A DNA stretch of 37,694 nt from Pseudomonadales bacterium (GTDB taxonomy: Bacteria > Pseudomonadota > Gammaproteobacteria > Pseudomonadales > Pseudohongiellaceae). The translations under genes and the position numbers were made by a program. Shown here one piece after another: positions 14,184-23,436 of the stretch. The notes beneath the pieces were generated by a model. The model was not told the origin of the DNA. It saw only the letters and a list, made by a program, of their open reading frames with translations, and did not search any database. Positions within the stretch are counted from its first letter, which is position 1; each line of letters begins with the position of its first letter. Where the stretch lies: contig JANQJM010000150.1 of assembly GCA_028281635.1 (NCBI GenBank), positions 1-37,694 on the forward strand. Reading direction: 5' to 3'.

Positions 14184-15215
14184 TTAATCTTCTTCGATAG
14201 TCTTTTCTATTTCTTTGAGGCGCCGGGCCAGGCTATCTAATTGTTGAAAGCGCACCACGGCTCGTTTCCAATCAGATGTTTTCATCTGCCCTGTGCCGGA
14301 GGAGTAAACACCAGCTTCGGTGATCGACTGATTGACCAAAGACATGGCGCTCACTTGTACGCCGTCAGCAATCTGAAGATGACCAACCATGCCACTAGCG
14401 CCACCCATAACACAGTATTTTCCTATGTTCGCACTTCCGGCAATCGCTGTACATCCACAGATCACTGTGTGCTCGCCTACTCTGGTGTTATGACCAATCT
14501 GTACCTGGTTATCAATTTTTACCCCTTGTTCAATAATAGTGTCCTCAATCGCGCCACGATCAATCGTCGTGCCAGCACCAATCTCCACATCATTGCCAAT
14601 ATCCACGCTGCCAAGCTGATGAATTTTTATTGAGCGCTCACCATCGAAAGCGAAACCGAAACCATCGGCACCTATAACGGCACCACTGTGAATAATGGCA
14701 TTGGCTCCGATTTTGACACCGCGATAAAGGGTTACCCGATTGTACAGGTGGCTATTCTCACCGAGCCTGACATCGGCCCCGATAAAGCAGCCCGCCTCAA
14801 CAACACACGCATCACCAATAGTGGCACCAGCTTCAATTACAACATGGGGACCTATACTCGCACTTGCAGCCACGCTTGCACTGCTATCCACCACTGCGGA
14901 GTCGTGAATTCCAGGACTCAGCTCCGGCGTCGGCGCAAACAGAGAACTGGCCCTGGCAAAACTGACGTAGGGCTGAGCAGAGAGTAATAGATTAGCCGAG
15001 CTGCGATCAGCGAATTCTTCTTCGAGGATTACTGCGGAGGCTTGGGTTGAAGTGAGCTGGTCGATGTAAGTCTTGTTGCTTAGGAAACTAAGCTGGCCCG
15101 GACCAGCCCCACTGAGGGTGCCCAATCCAGTTACTTCACATCGATCATCGCCAATTAGTTTTGCGCCGAGAAAAGAGGCTATCTCACCAAGTGTATAACT
15201 CTTTTTCTGTGTCAC
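14184..15215 (-). CDS. lpxD: UDP-3-O-(3-hydroxyacyl)glucosamine N-acyltransferase
   Basis: Third step of lipid A synthesis: adds the N-linked hydroxyacyl chain to UDP-3-O-acylglucosamine. 343 residues (E. coli 341). It has the N-terminal uridine-binding domain (about 1-100, with LSFLSNKTY), a left-handed beta helix of hexapeptide repeats (about 105-290), the catalytic His242 in QIGHNTRVGEH, and a C-terminal helix ending in Glu/Asp. It lies between skp (26 bases upstream) and fabZ. Confidence 0.97.
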   Translation of the reverse strand: MTQKKSYTLGEIASFLGAKLIGDDRCEVTGLGTLSGAGPGQLSFLSNKTYIDQLTSTQASAVILEEEFADRSSANLLLSAQPYVSFARASSLFAPTPELSPGIHDSAVVDSSASVAASASIGPHVVIEAGATIGDACVVEAGCFIGADVRLGENSHLYNRVTLYRGVKIGANAIIHSGAVIGADGFGFAFDGERSIKIHQLGSVDIGNDVEIGAGTTIDRGAIEDTIIEQGVKIDNQVQIGHNTRVGEHTVICGCTAIAGSANIGKYCVMGGASGMVGHLQIADGVQVSAMSLVNQSITEAGVYSSGTGQMKTSDWKRAVVRFQQLDSLARRLKEIEKTIEED

Positions 15216-15241
15216 CTGACACTTTCCCAGCTAATCGAGAA

Positions 15242-15769
15242 CTAGTTGCCTTCAGCAGATTGAGTTTGTTCATTCAATTTAGCTGTAACACGAGCAGTGA
15301 TATCCAGAACCGGAGCAAAGTAAGGTGTGCTGTCTGAATTGAGGATGAGATCATAGCCTCCTTCTGCAACAACGTCTGTTACTGCGGCGGCTAGCTCTTC
15401 TTGCATGCTGGCGAGAAATTCCTGGTTCTTTTCCTGCAGTGCCTGCTGTACCCTTTCCTGAATAAGCTGCAGTTGCACCTGAAGGTCTTGAGCATCAGCA
15501 TTCATGCGACGAATTTCGTCTTCCGTCATGACCGCCTCGTTCTGTTGATACTCTTCCTGCAATGCCTGTAATTGTTCGGTTAACTCGGTCGCCCTGGCTT
15601 CGTCGACACTAAACTCCTGCTCCAACTCTTCTTGCACGATGCGTGCAGCATCGGAATTGAACAACGCTTGTAACGGATTAATCACACCTATTTTTGTGTC
15701 CTGAGCGATTGCCGTCTGGGCAAATAAAACTAGACTCAAGCAAGCAACCAGGCTTCTCAGTGTATTCAC
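15242..15769 (-). CDS. skp: Periplasmic chaperone Skp/OmpH
   Basis: Trimeric periplasmic holdase that carries unfolded outer-membrane proteins toward the BAM complex. The open frame runs 44 codons further upstream, but I choose the GTG at 15769: a GGAGAGT ribosome binding site ends four bases before it, and it begins a signal peptide (Lys/Arg-poor n-region, hydrophobic core, cleavage near A22 in AIA-Q). This gives 175 residues (E. coli 161). After the IGVINPLQALF strand, residues about 50-120 form the long coiled-coil arms rich in Gln and Glu. bamA lies 91 bases upstream, in the conserved bamA-skp-lpxD order. Confidence 0.93.
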   Translation of the reverse strand: MNTLRSLVACLSLVLFAQTAIAQDTKIGVINPLQALFNSDAARIVQEELEQEFSVDEARATELTEQLQALQEEYQQNEAVMTEDEIRRMNADAQDLQVQLQLIQERVQQALQEKNQEFLASMQEELAAAVTDVVAEGGYDLILNSDSTPYFAPVLDITARVTAKLNEQTQSAEGN

Positions 15770-15860
15770 TCGTACTCTCCAACTAAATCTAACTCTACAG
15801 CGGTTCCGATTGATTGCATCGAAACCAACAAACTCTTTTTCGGCTACAGTGCAGTAATAC

Positions 15861-18554
15861 TTAGAACACCCCAACGGTAAAATCGAAGGTCTTGGTATCA
15901 TCCCCTTCTTTGCCGAACGGTGCGGCGAGATAAAAGGTCAACGGCCCAAACGGTGACAGGTAGGTTACTGAGACCCCTGCTGAATAACGGATTTCGCCGA
16001 AGTCGAAATCTGAACAATTCTTAACCAGCCGCCGTCTTTCCGTGCAATTTGACGAAAAAACGTTTCCGGCGTCAATAAAGAAAGCGGCTCTTACCTGATT
16101 CTGATTGGGCACGAATGGCACTGGAAATATAAGCTCCAGTGTCGCCGTGGTGAGTATGTTACCACCGAAACTGTCAAAATCCTCGTCGAGGAAGAAATTT
16201 TGTACCGCCAAAGCGACTTCGGGATTGCCGTTGGCATCCAGTGACGGATTACCGTCCGCATCCAGAAGTGTGGTGGTTTGATAGCCAAACTCTCCCCCCA
16301 ATTGGGCAAAGCCATTGGCATCGCGAATAATCTCGCCGTTCTCATCGCGCAGCAGGGAGATTGGGCCCTCGGTCAAATAACGTGCACCAGCCGTGCTCTC
16401 TGGGCCCAGGCTGTTTTCCTCAAACCCGCGAACCCGTCCACCACCAGCGATAAGGCCTCCGGCAAAGTAATTGTTGAAGAATGGCAACTCACCATCGTCG
16501 CCATAGCCAAAGCCGTAACCCAGGTTAGTACTCAGTCCGACCACCCAGCGCCGGTCGTTGGTGATGGGCCAAAAGATTTGGTTGCTGTAAGTCAGCCTGG
16601 CGTACTCCAGGTCGCTTCCGGGCATGGTGACTTCCAAACCAACTCGGTGCAGAGAACCGTCGTTCGCTAGCTGTCCACGATTCAGCGTGTTGCGCAGCCA
16701 GCTGCCTGTAATTGTGAAGTTGTCAAAAGTATCGCCGAACTTGTCGACAAATCCGGGTTCATTATTTGTTTGCAACTGATCGGGCCGCAGATCTGCTACA
16801 TTACCTAACACTGAATCGCGAACGGGGCCATCAAATGGATTAATATTGGCGGGCTCAATGACATAACTATCCAGATCGTCAAATAGAGTTGGGCTCGCGA
16901 TAATTTCCTGTACTGAGCCGACGCCAGTTCCCAGTTCAGTATGTGTATAGCCGAGATCAAATCCTAATATCTGCACCTCACTCAGGGGATAACTGAAACT
17001 GACCGAGCCTCCAAATGAAGTGGTATTGAAACTGGAAACATTGAAAGGAGAATCTATCTCGCGGGCGAAGAGATTGAATCCCCTGCTTACGCCATCGGCA
17101 GTGAAATAGGGATCAACATAGCTCAGGTTCAAGCCTGACTGGAATCGACTACGATTGATGCCTACTCCAACCGTGCGACCGGTACCAAGAAAGTTTTGTG
17201 CCTGCAAACTGGAACTGATGAAGAAGTTACCTCCGCCTCCAGTACCAACCTGAAAACTCACGGCGCCGAAATTCTGTTCGTTAACATCGTAGTTAACATC
17301 GATCTGGTCTTCAGTCCCTGGCACTTCTTCGGTTTCAACTTCCACCGTTTCAAAGTATCCAAGTCGTTCCAGTCGCACCTTTGATTGCTCGATCTGCAGA
17401 CTCGAGGCAGGAGCACTTTCCAGTTGCCGCATCTCCCTCCGCAATACTTCATCGGCCGTCAAGAGATTGCCGGTAAAATTAATGCGATTAACGTAGGTAC
17501 GATTACCCGGCTCAATAAAAAAGGTGACATCAACAGTCTGATCTTCTTCATTAACTTCCGGCACACCGGTTGCTTCAGCAAAGGCGTAGCCAAGGTTGCC
17601 AAGGAATTGCACCATAATTTCTTCGGTGCCGGTTACCAGGCTTTGGGAATAGATTTGCCCTGGCTGCACAAAGATTGCTGCCCGTAACAGAGCTTCCGCG
17701 TCCACCAGGTCACCTGCCAGATCCACACTACTCACTGAGTACCGGGTGCCTTCAGTGATATTGATGGTGATGTAGACTTCTTTTCGATCAGGAGTAATTG
17801 ATATCGGCGTGGAATCCACAGAGAACTCCACATAGCCATTGTCCAGATAAAACGATTCGAGACGTTCCAGGTCTCCAGAGAACTGTTCCCGAGAGTAGCG
17901 GTCCTTGCGACTAAGGAACATATACCAGGGCTTGGTGCCTAATTCGAACAGGCTTAGCAGGTCGTCTTCTTCGAAAGATTCATTACCAACAATATTGATA
18001 TGGCGAATACGAGACTCTTCGCCTTCATTAATGTCCAGGTTAATTGCGACCCGATTTCGAGGCAGATCTTCAACTTCCACTTCCACAGCCGCACCATAAC
18101 GGCCGCGGGAAGAATAAACATCCTGAATGCCCTGTTGAATCGCTTCCAAAGCAGCTCTGGTAAAGATTTGACCTTCGGCGATATCCGCGGTCGCCATGTT
18201 GTCGAGAATATCCTCGGTTTCAAGCACACTATTACCTTCGATGGTGATCTCTGCCACCGAGGGTCTTTCCAAAACAGTAATTACCAGGATATTGCCTTCA
18301 CGAGAAACTTCGATTTCATCAAAATACTCGGAAGCGACAAGTTCTCGGATAATCTCAGCCGCCGTGCCAGGTGTCACTTCGTCGCCAATACCAACTGGCA
18401 ACAGGTTGTAGATGATTCCGGGAGAAATGCGTTGATAGCCATCGACGATAATGTCGGCAATGACAAAATTCTGCGCCCGCGCGGAACTGTGTAGCCCAAC
18501 GCCAAATGCTACTAGCAGAACAAAAGCCAGTTTTCTCATTAAAAAATAGTTCAT
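15861..18554 (-). CDS. bamA: Outer membrane protein assembly factor BamA
   Basis: Central Omp85-family barrel of the BAM complex, which folds and inserts outer-membrane proteins. A signal peptide (about residues 1-28, ending SSARAQ) is followed by five POTRA domains (about 29-430) and a 16-strand barrel to the C-terminal aromatic residue. The lid motif VRGF of loop 6 is at residues 708-711. At 897 residues it is about 90 longer than E. coli BamA. Much of the excess is in barrel loops: an Asp/Pro-rich stretch at about 549-609, and loop 6 after VRGF, which contains two Asp/Gly-rich repeats. A downstream ATG at 18539 is an alternative start. It lies between rseP and skp. Confidence 0.97.
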   Translation of the reverse strand: MNYFLMRKLAFVLLVAFGVGLHSSARAQNFVIADIIVDGYQRISPGIIYNLLPVGIGDEVTPGTAAEIIRELVASEYFDEIEVSREGNILVITVLERPSVAEITIEGNSVLETEDILDNMATADIAEGQIFTRAALEAIQQGIQDVYSSRGRYGAAVEVEVEDLPRNRVAINLDINEGEESRIRHINIVGNESFEEDDLLSLFELGTKPWYMFLSRKDRYSREQFSGDLERLESFYLDNGYVEFSVDSTPISITPDRKEVYITINITEGTRYSVSSVDLAGDLVDAEALLRAAIFVQPGQIYSQSLVTGTEEIMVQFLGNLGYAFAEATGVPEVNEEDQTVDVTFFIEPGNRTYVNRINFTGNLLTADEVLRREMRQLESAPASSLQIEQSKVRLERLGYFETVEVETEEVPGTEDQIDVNYDVNEQNFGAVSFQVGTGGGGNFFISSSLQAQNFLGTGRTVGVGINRSRFQSGLNLSYVDPYFTADGVSRGFNLFAREIDSPFNVSSFNTTSFGGSVSFSYPLSEVQILGFDLGYTHTELGTGVGSVQEIIASPTLFDDLDSYVIEPANINPFDGPVRDSVLGNVADLRPDQLQTNNEPGFVDKFGDTFDNFTITGSWLRNTLNRGQLANDGSLHRVGLEVTMPGSDLEYARLTYSNQIFWPITNDRRWVVGLSTNLGYGFGYGDDGELPFFNNYFAGGLIAGGGRVRGFEENSLGPESTAGARYLTEGPISLLRDENGEIIRDANGFAQLGGEFGYQTTTLLDADGNPSLDANGNPEVALAVQNFFLDEDFDSFGGNILTTATLELIFPVPFVPNQNQVRAAFFIDAGNVFSSNCTERRRLVKNCSDFDFGEIRYSAGVSVTYLSPFGPLTFYLAAPFGKEGDDTKTFDFTVGVF

Positions 18555-18590
18555 TTAATGAATTTCTTTTGTGGCGGGCTATAACTAATA

Positions 18591-19979
18591 TCAGAGCAAG
18601 CGACTGACGTCGTTGTAGATTGCAAGCACCATGATGCCAGAAATGATCAGCAGACCCAGTTGCAGTCCCCAGGCTTGAATTCGTTCCGGTACAGGTCGAC
18701 GAATCACCGCTTCAATCATGTAGTAGAGCAAGTGACCACCATCCAACACCGGTATTGGCAACAAGTTAAGTACTCCCAAAGAAATACTTAGCAGTGCCAG
18801 AAAACCCAGATATACATCGAGTCCGTAAGTCGCTGTCTCCCCCGCTACCTGCGCTATTGTAATTGGCCCGTTTATATTTTTTACGGAGATTAGGCCAATA
18901 ATCATTTTCTTAACTGAATCTAATACAAAGACCGATTTGTCCCAGGTCTCTTGCAAGGCAGGCTGAATGGCAGCGAGTGGTCCATAGCGAATCTCGCGCT
19001 GATATTCAGCCGGCACGATCTCTGAGAGCCGGGTTTCCTGTACATAGGCCCCGATGCTGCCGATGACTGTGCCATCGTCCAGGGTAGCCGTACTCGGCCG
19101 TAGATCGATCGCTGTATCTAATCCATCACGTTGGACTACAACAGCTAGTGAGAGTTCCGGGTTAGCGCGGATAACTTCAACCCAATGGGTCCAGCCGCGA
19201 ATCCTTCTGCCATCGACGGAAACCACTTCATCGCCGGGTAGAATACCACTGGCTTCAGCAGCACCCCCGGGCACCACACCAGCGATAACAGCTGGTATCT
19301 CAAACTGTACGATACCGAGATTGGCCACTGGATCAGGCGCGGTCTCACCCCCCATCCAGGCGCTGATTGGAATTGGGACGTCACGCACAGTGCTGGAATC
19401 CACTGGATCGATTGTCAGCACCAGATCACCGGTTTCACCCAGTCGCGAAAGCATTTGCAGGGTAACTTGCTGCCAGATAATGGTTTCTTCGCCATCTACG
19501 GCGAGAATCTGATCGCCCTGTTCCAAGCCGGCATAGGCCGCTGGCGAATCTTCAACGATGCCATTAATCACCGGTGCTATGCCATTGACACCATAGGCAA
19601 TGTTGATAATCCAGTAGACAAAGATAGCCAATAGAAAATTGGCAATCGGTCCGGCTGCCACAATGGCCATACGTTGCCACAGTGGCTTGTAAGCGAAGGA
19701 GAGATGACGCTGGCTGCTTGGCAAGTCGCCGCTATCCGCCACAAAGGTATCTTCCTGGCCCAACATTTTCACATAACCACCCAGCGGGATGGGGGCGATT
19801 ACGTATTCAACGCCATCTTTTCCGATCCAGGATTTGGCCGCCTTGCCAAAGCCGATGGAGAATCGCAACACCTTGACTCCACAACGACGCGCAACCCAAA
19901 AATGACCAAACTCATGAATGGTCACCAGGATTCCCAGAGTAACGATCAGGGCGAATACGCTGATAATAAATTCGAGCAT
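18591..19979 (-). CDS. rseP: Site-2 intramembrane zinc protease RseP
   Basis: Cuts anti-sigma factor RseA within the inner membrane to release sigma E under envelope stress, and clears signal peptides. 462 residues. The zinc site HEFGH is at residues 22-26 in the first membrane segment, and the third ligand Asp is at about 413 in NLLPIPVLDGGHL. Two PDZ domains lie between (about 120-200 and 215-300, the second with GILPGDEVVSVDG). Membrane segments are seen near 1-20, 100-120, 385-410 and 440-460. It is next to bamA, whose client stress it helps to signal. Confidence 0.97.
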   Translation of the reverse strand: MLEFIISVFALIVTLGILVTIHEFGHFWVARRCGVKVLRFSIGFGKAAKSWIGKDGVEYVIAPIPLGGYVKMLGQEDTFVADSGDLPSSQRHLSFAYKPLWQRMAIVAAGPIANFLLAIFVYWIINIAYGVNGIAPVINGIVEDSPAAYAGLEQGDQILAVDGEETIIWQQVTLQMLSRLGETGDLVLTIDPVDSSTVRDVPIPISAWMGGETAPDPVANLGIVQFEIPAVIAGVVPGGAAEASGILPGDEVVSVDGRRIRGWTHWVEVIRANPELSLAVVVQRDGLDTAIDLRPSTATLDDGTVIGSIGAYVQETRLSEIVPAEYQREIRYGPLAAIQPALQETWDKSVFVLDSVKKMIIGLISVKNINGPITIAQVAGETATYGLDVYLGFLALLSISLGVLNLLPIPVLDGGHLLYYMIEAVIRRPVPERIQAWGLQLGLLIISGIMVLAIYNDVSRLL

Positions 19980-20037
19980 GCTGCTTTACCGTTGGTTAAT
20001 GCTAAACGGCCAATTGAGACGGCGCTGAGAGCTGTAG

Positions 20038-21222
20038 TTAGTCCTTTAAAATCAGTTCTTTAGCAAGATTTCTTGCCATATTATCGACTTCTCGAATAAT
20101 AGCGAGACTTAACGCCGGTTCACAAGGTGTTTTCGACAAGACCTGCTCAATGATGAGGGCTATATCACTAAATCGAATCTGCCCTTGCAGGAAAGCCGCG
20201 ACTGCCTCCTCATTTACAGCATTGAGGATTACCGGAGCAGTTCCTCCCTGCTCCGCGACTTCACGACCAAGCCGCAAACAGGGAAAGCGTTGCAAATCCG
20301 GCTCAAAAAACTGCAAATCACCGGCTTTAGTCAAATCCAGAGCAGCCACACCAGACTCCATGCGTCGCGGATAAGCCAGACCATAGGCAATGGGAACGCG
20401 CATGTCTGGATTGGCCATCTGCGCCAATACCGAACCATCCCGATAGTGCACCAGGGAATGCACAATGCTCTGGGGGTGAATCAACACATCGATACTAGCG
20501 GCGGGCAAGGAGAATAGAAAACTCGCTTCAATTAACTCCAATCCCTTATTCATCATCGTTGCCGAATCTACAGAAATCTTTCTGCCCATAGACCAACGCG
20601 GATGTTTACAAGCCTGCTCCGGTGTTATGGCGTCGAAATGCTCGAGAGGCAACTCCAGAAAAGGTCCACCGGAAGCGGTCAGGGTAATCTTGTCGATATC
20701 GGCGTTCGCAACAGATCTATGCTTGCCTTGCTGAGAAACTGGTAGACACTGAAACACCGCGTTGTGCTCACTGTCAATTGGCAGAATAGTGGCGCCATTG
20801 TCTCGTGCTGCATCCATAAACAGCTCTCCAGACATGACCAGAGATTCTTTATTGGCAAGCAGTAATTGTTTACCGGCCAGCACCGCCGCCATGCTGGATG
20901 CCAGACCAGCCCCTCCGACAATGGCCGCCATTACCATATCGACGTCAACATGAGCGGCGACGGTATCCAAAGCATCAGCACCAACCAGCAACTCTGTATC
21001 GAGTTCCGATTCACGCAATGATGTTTGCATGGATTCAGCGGCTGATTCATCAACGACGACGGCATATCGCGGATTGTGCTGTTCACACTGCTGCAACAGC
21101 AGATCCACGTTATTGTTTGCACTAAGGGCAAACACCTTGGTATCAGGATCAGCTTGCACCACTTGCAAGGTACTCACCCCTACCGAACCGGTAGATCCCA
21201 GGATGGTCAGCGCTCTAGCCAC
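20038..21222 (-). CDS. dxr: 1-deoxy-D-xylulose 5-phosphate reductoisomerase
   Basis: Turns DXP into MEP with NADPH, the first committed step of the non-mevalonate isoprenoid pathway. The long open frame has no good start upstream; I use the GTG at 21222. It lies two bases after the cdsA stop with a TGGAG ribosome binding site inside the cdsA end, and gives 394 residues (E. coli 398) beginning just before the NADPH loop LTILGSTGSVG (5-15). Other signatures: NKESLVMSGE, the SASGGPF-like substrate loop, and WSMGRKISVDSATMMNKG. The product pathway leads through IspD (left end) to UppS (two genes upstream). Confidence 0.96.
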   Translation of the reverse strand: MARALTILGSTGSVGVSTLQVVQADPDTKVFALSANNNVDLLLQQCEQHNPRYAVVVDESAAESMQTSLRESELDTELLVGADALDTVAAHVDVDMVMAAIVGGAGLASSMAAVLAGKQLLLANKESLVMSGELFMDAARDNGATILPIDSEHNAVFQCLPVSQQGKHRSVANADIDKITLTASGGPFLELPLEHFDAITPEQACKHPRWSMGRKISVDSATMMNKGLELIEASFLFSLPAASIDVLIHPQSIVHSLVHYRDGSVLAQMANPDMRVPIAYGLAYPRRMESGVAALDLTKAGDLQFFEPDLQRFPCLRLGREVAEQGGTAPVILNAVNEEAVAAFLQGQIRFSDIALIIEQVLSKTPCEPALSLAIIREVDNMARNLAKELILKD

Positions 21223-21224
21223 GG

Positions 21225-22097
21225 TCACTCCAGTTCGAACAGGGTCAGCAGTAAGGTGAGTACATAGGCTGGCGTTACCGCTACCAGTCCATCCACTCTG
21301 TCCAGCACGCCGCCATGCCCTGGCAGCAGCTGGCCACTGTCTTTGACATGTGAGTTGCGTTTCAACATGCTCTCCACCAGATCTCCTACCACAGCAAAGC
21401 TGGCGATTACCAAACACAGCCCGAGTAGAGTGACAACCTGCCAGCTATTTAATGCAGCGACGTAATTATGCAGTGCCCAAATGAACAATAGACCGACGGC
21501 GACGCAAGTAGCCAATCCCCCCCAGACTCCCTCCCAGGATTTGTTTGGACTTAATTGTGGCGCCAACTTACGCTTACCAAAAAAGTTGCCAGCAAAATAG
21601 GCACCGATATCCACCGCCGCTACCATGATTACCAATCCGATCACCAGATAACCTTGTGGTGCGAGATACTTGAGCATTACCACGCCGACCCAGGTGGGAA
21701 CCAGGGTCAGGATCCCCATTAGTCCAATACGGGACTTGTCATTCCACTGTTCAGCGTTTTGCGGATACCCCTGCAGCATAAAAAAGGCAACGATCCACCA
21801 AATCAACCCCAGCAATAGAACCATACTGGAACGCATCGCATCGATGGTAGTAGCGCCAGGTCTCACTTCAATGAGAAAAAAAGCCCCCATCAGCATCAAG
21901 GCAATGGTAGTTTGATAGCCTATTCGAGCACGTCGACTGTCCAGACCTATAAGTCCCGCCCATTCCCAACTGCCCATAAGCACCACGACCGCCATAAGAA
22001 ATGCGAAATAATAAGGAGATAGCAGCGTGGTAACAGCGATCAAGACCAGCATCAGTATGACAGCGGTAATGATGCGTAGTTTTAAACCTTCAATCAT
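21225..22097 (-). CDS. cdsA: Phosphatidate cytidylyltransferase
   Basis: Integral inner-membrane enzyme that makes CDP-diacylglycerol from phosphatidate and CTP, the branch point of phospholipid synthesis. 290 residues with about eight hydrophobic segments. The C-terminal family signature is clear: a DLVESMLKRNSHVKDSG segment followed by LLPGHGGVLDRVDGL, which holds metal-binding Asp residues. It starts 10 bases after uppS, and its end supplies the ribosome binding site of dxr, so the three genes are almost certainly co-translated. Confidence 0.96.
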   Translation of the reverse strand: MIEGLKLRIITAVILMLVLIAVTTLLSPYYFAFLMAVVVLMGSWEWAGLIGLDSRRARIGYQTTIALMLMGAFFLIEVRPGATTIDAMRSSMVLLLGLIWWIVAFFMLQGYPQNAEQWNDKSRIGLMGILTLVPTWVGVVMLKYLAPQGYLVIGLVIMVAAVDIGAYFAGNFFGKRKLAPQLSPNKSWEGVWGGLATCVAVGLLFIWALHNYVAALNSWQVVTLLGLCLVIASFAVVGDLVESMLKRNSHVKDSGQLLPGHGGVLDRVDGLVAVTPAYVLTLLLTLFELE

Positions 22098-22107
22098 CTA
22101 ACACCAC

Positions 22108-22830
22108 TCAGTCTTCATGACCACCGAATCGTCGTTGGCGGCTAGCATAGTCATCCAGGGCTTTTTGCAACTGGGCATCACCGAAATCAGGCCAGTAGCA
22201 ATCGGTGAAATACAATTCAGTGTAGGCAAATTGCCAGAGCAGAAAATTACTAATTCGATGTTCACCACCGGTCCTGATACAAAGGTCGGGATCAGGAAAC
22301 TCGCTGAGACTTGTTTGTTGTTGTAAGGCTTCAACGTCAATCTGGTCGCTGCGCAGAGTACCGGCTTCAACCTGCTGCGCCAGCTTCCGGGCTGCCTCAC
22401 TGATATCCCAGCGGCCACCGTAGTCTGCCGCAACGATGACGGTAGTACCGGTATTGCTAGCCGTCAACGCCTCCACTTCTTCCATGTTCTTGATCAGCTT
22501 TGGCGAGAAATCGGAACGTTTGCCGACGAATCTGAGTCTGACATTATTCTTATGCAGCTGATTGATTTCGTGGCGTTTCAATACCATGAGAAAAAGAGCC
22601 ATTAGCGCCTGAACTTCGGTAGCCGGGCGCAGCCAGTTCTCGCTACTGAAGGCGAACAGGGTCAGGTAGGGAATCTCACGTTTAACGCAGGAATTGACGA
22701 TTTCCTTCGCCGCTTCAGCACCGTGGCGGTGCCCGGTTTTGGTAGGAAGACCTTTTGCTTGAGCCCAACGATTATTGCCGTCCATGATGACGGCTATATG
22801 ACGCGGGACGGCTGAGTGGTCAGATGTCAT
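22108..22830 (-). CDS. uppS: Undecaprenyl diphosphate synthase (cis-prenyltransferase)
   Basis: Adds eight isopentenyl units in cis to farnesyl diphosphate, making the C55 carrier lipid for peptidoglycan and O-antigen. 240 residues. Catalytic Asp17 lies in IMDGNNRWA (15-23). GHRHGAEA, FAFSSENW and the C-terminal RTGGEHRISNFLLWQ segment (Arg residues that bind IPP diphosphate) are all present. The gap from frr is 3 bases. The phosphatase UppP, which recycles this product, is also in the window (33491-34348). Confidence 0.97.
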   Translation of the reverse strand: MTSDHSAVPRHIAVIMDGNNRWAQAKGLPTKTGHRHGAEAAKEIVNSCVKREIPYLTLFAFSSENWLRPATEVQALMALFLMVLKRHEINQLHKNNVRLRFVGKRSDFSPKLIKNMEEVEALTASNTGTTVIVAADYGGRWDISEAARKLAQQVEAGTLRSDQIDVEALQQQTSLSEFPDPDLCIRTGGEHRISNFLLWQFAYTELYFTDCYWPDFGDAQLQKALDDYASRQRRFGGHED

Positions 22831-22833
22831 TGT

Positions 22834-23391
22834 TCAGAATGACAGCAGATCTTCTTCTTTTAACTGGTAGGAAGCTTCTACTTCGGCGATATACTTATCG
22901 GTAAGTTTTTGTACTTGCTCTTCAGCCCGGCGCTGCTCGTCTTCTGAAATTTCTTTCTCTTTTTCCAGCTCTTTGAAATCAGAATTCGCATCACGACGAA
23001 TATTGCGAATAGCGACCCTGGCATTTTCGGCTTCTGCTTTCGCTTGCTTGGTAAACTCGCGGCGAGTCTCCTCTGTCAAGGGTGGCATAGGTACCCGTAT
23101 CGTGTCGCCATTATTGGAAGGGTTTAAACCCAGATCGGACTTGAGGATAGCTTTCTCAATCTCACCAATCAGATTCTTTTCCCAGGGAGAGATAACCAAT
23201 GAACGGCCTTCTTCGACGGTCACATTGGCCAGCTGATTCAAAGGCGTGTCGGCACCATAGTAAGAAACCTGGATGCCATCCAAGAGACTGGGGTGAGCTC
23301 GCCCGGTACGAATTCGCTTGAACGCATCCTCCAGGGCTGCCAGGCTTTTCTGCATTCTTTCTTCGGCATCTGCAATTATTTCGTCGATCAT
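22834..23391 (-). CDS. frr: Ribosome recycling factor
   Basis: With EF-G splits post-termination ribosomes into subunits. 185 residues, as in E. coli. Two-domain layout: helix 1, the small beta domain with RTGRAHPSLLDGIQVSYYG (about 28-46), then the long C-terminal helices with KQAKAEAENARVAIRNIRRDAN near the hinge. It follows pyrH by 45 bases in the conserved rpsB-tsf-pyrH-frr order. Confidence 0.98.
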   Translation of the reverse strand: MIDEIIADAEERMQKSLAALEDAFKRIRTGRAHPSLLDGIQVSYYGADTPLNQLANVTVEEGRSLVISPWEKNLIGEIEKAILKSDLGLNPSNNGDTIRVPMPPLTEETRREFTKQAKAEAENARVAIRNIRRDANSDFKELEKEKEISEDEQRRAEEQVQKLTDKYIAEVEASYQLKEEDLLSF

Positions 23392-23436
23392 CGTTTCCTA
23401 CCCCTTGTCACAAGCCAGCTATTGCCGGCTCGTTGG

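Noticed and set aside
15770-15901. 44-codon N-terminal extension of skp overlapping bamA
   Set aside because: It would bury the signal peptide; the GTG at 15769 has a strong ribosome binding site and yields a proper signal sequence.
21223-21417. 65-codon N-terminal extension of dxr
   Set aside because: It overlaps cdsA, has no family similarity, and the GTG at 21222 with a TGGAG site gives the expected length and N-terminus.
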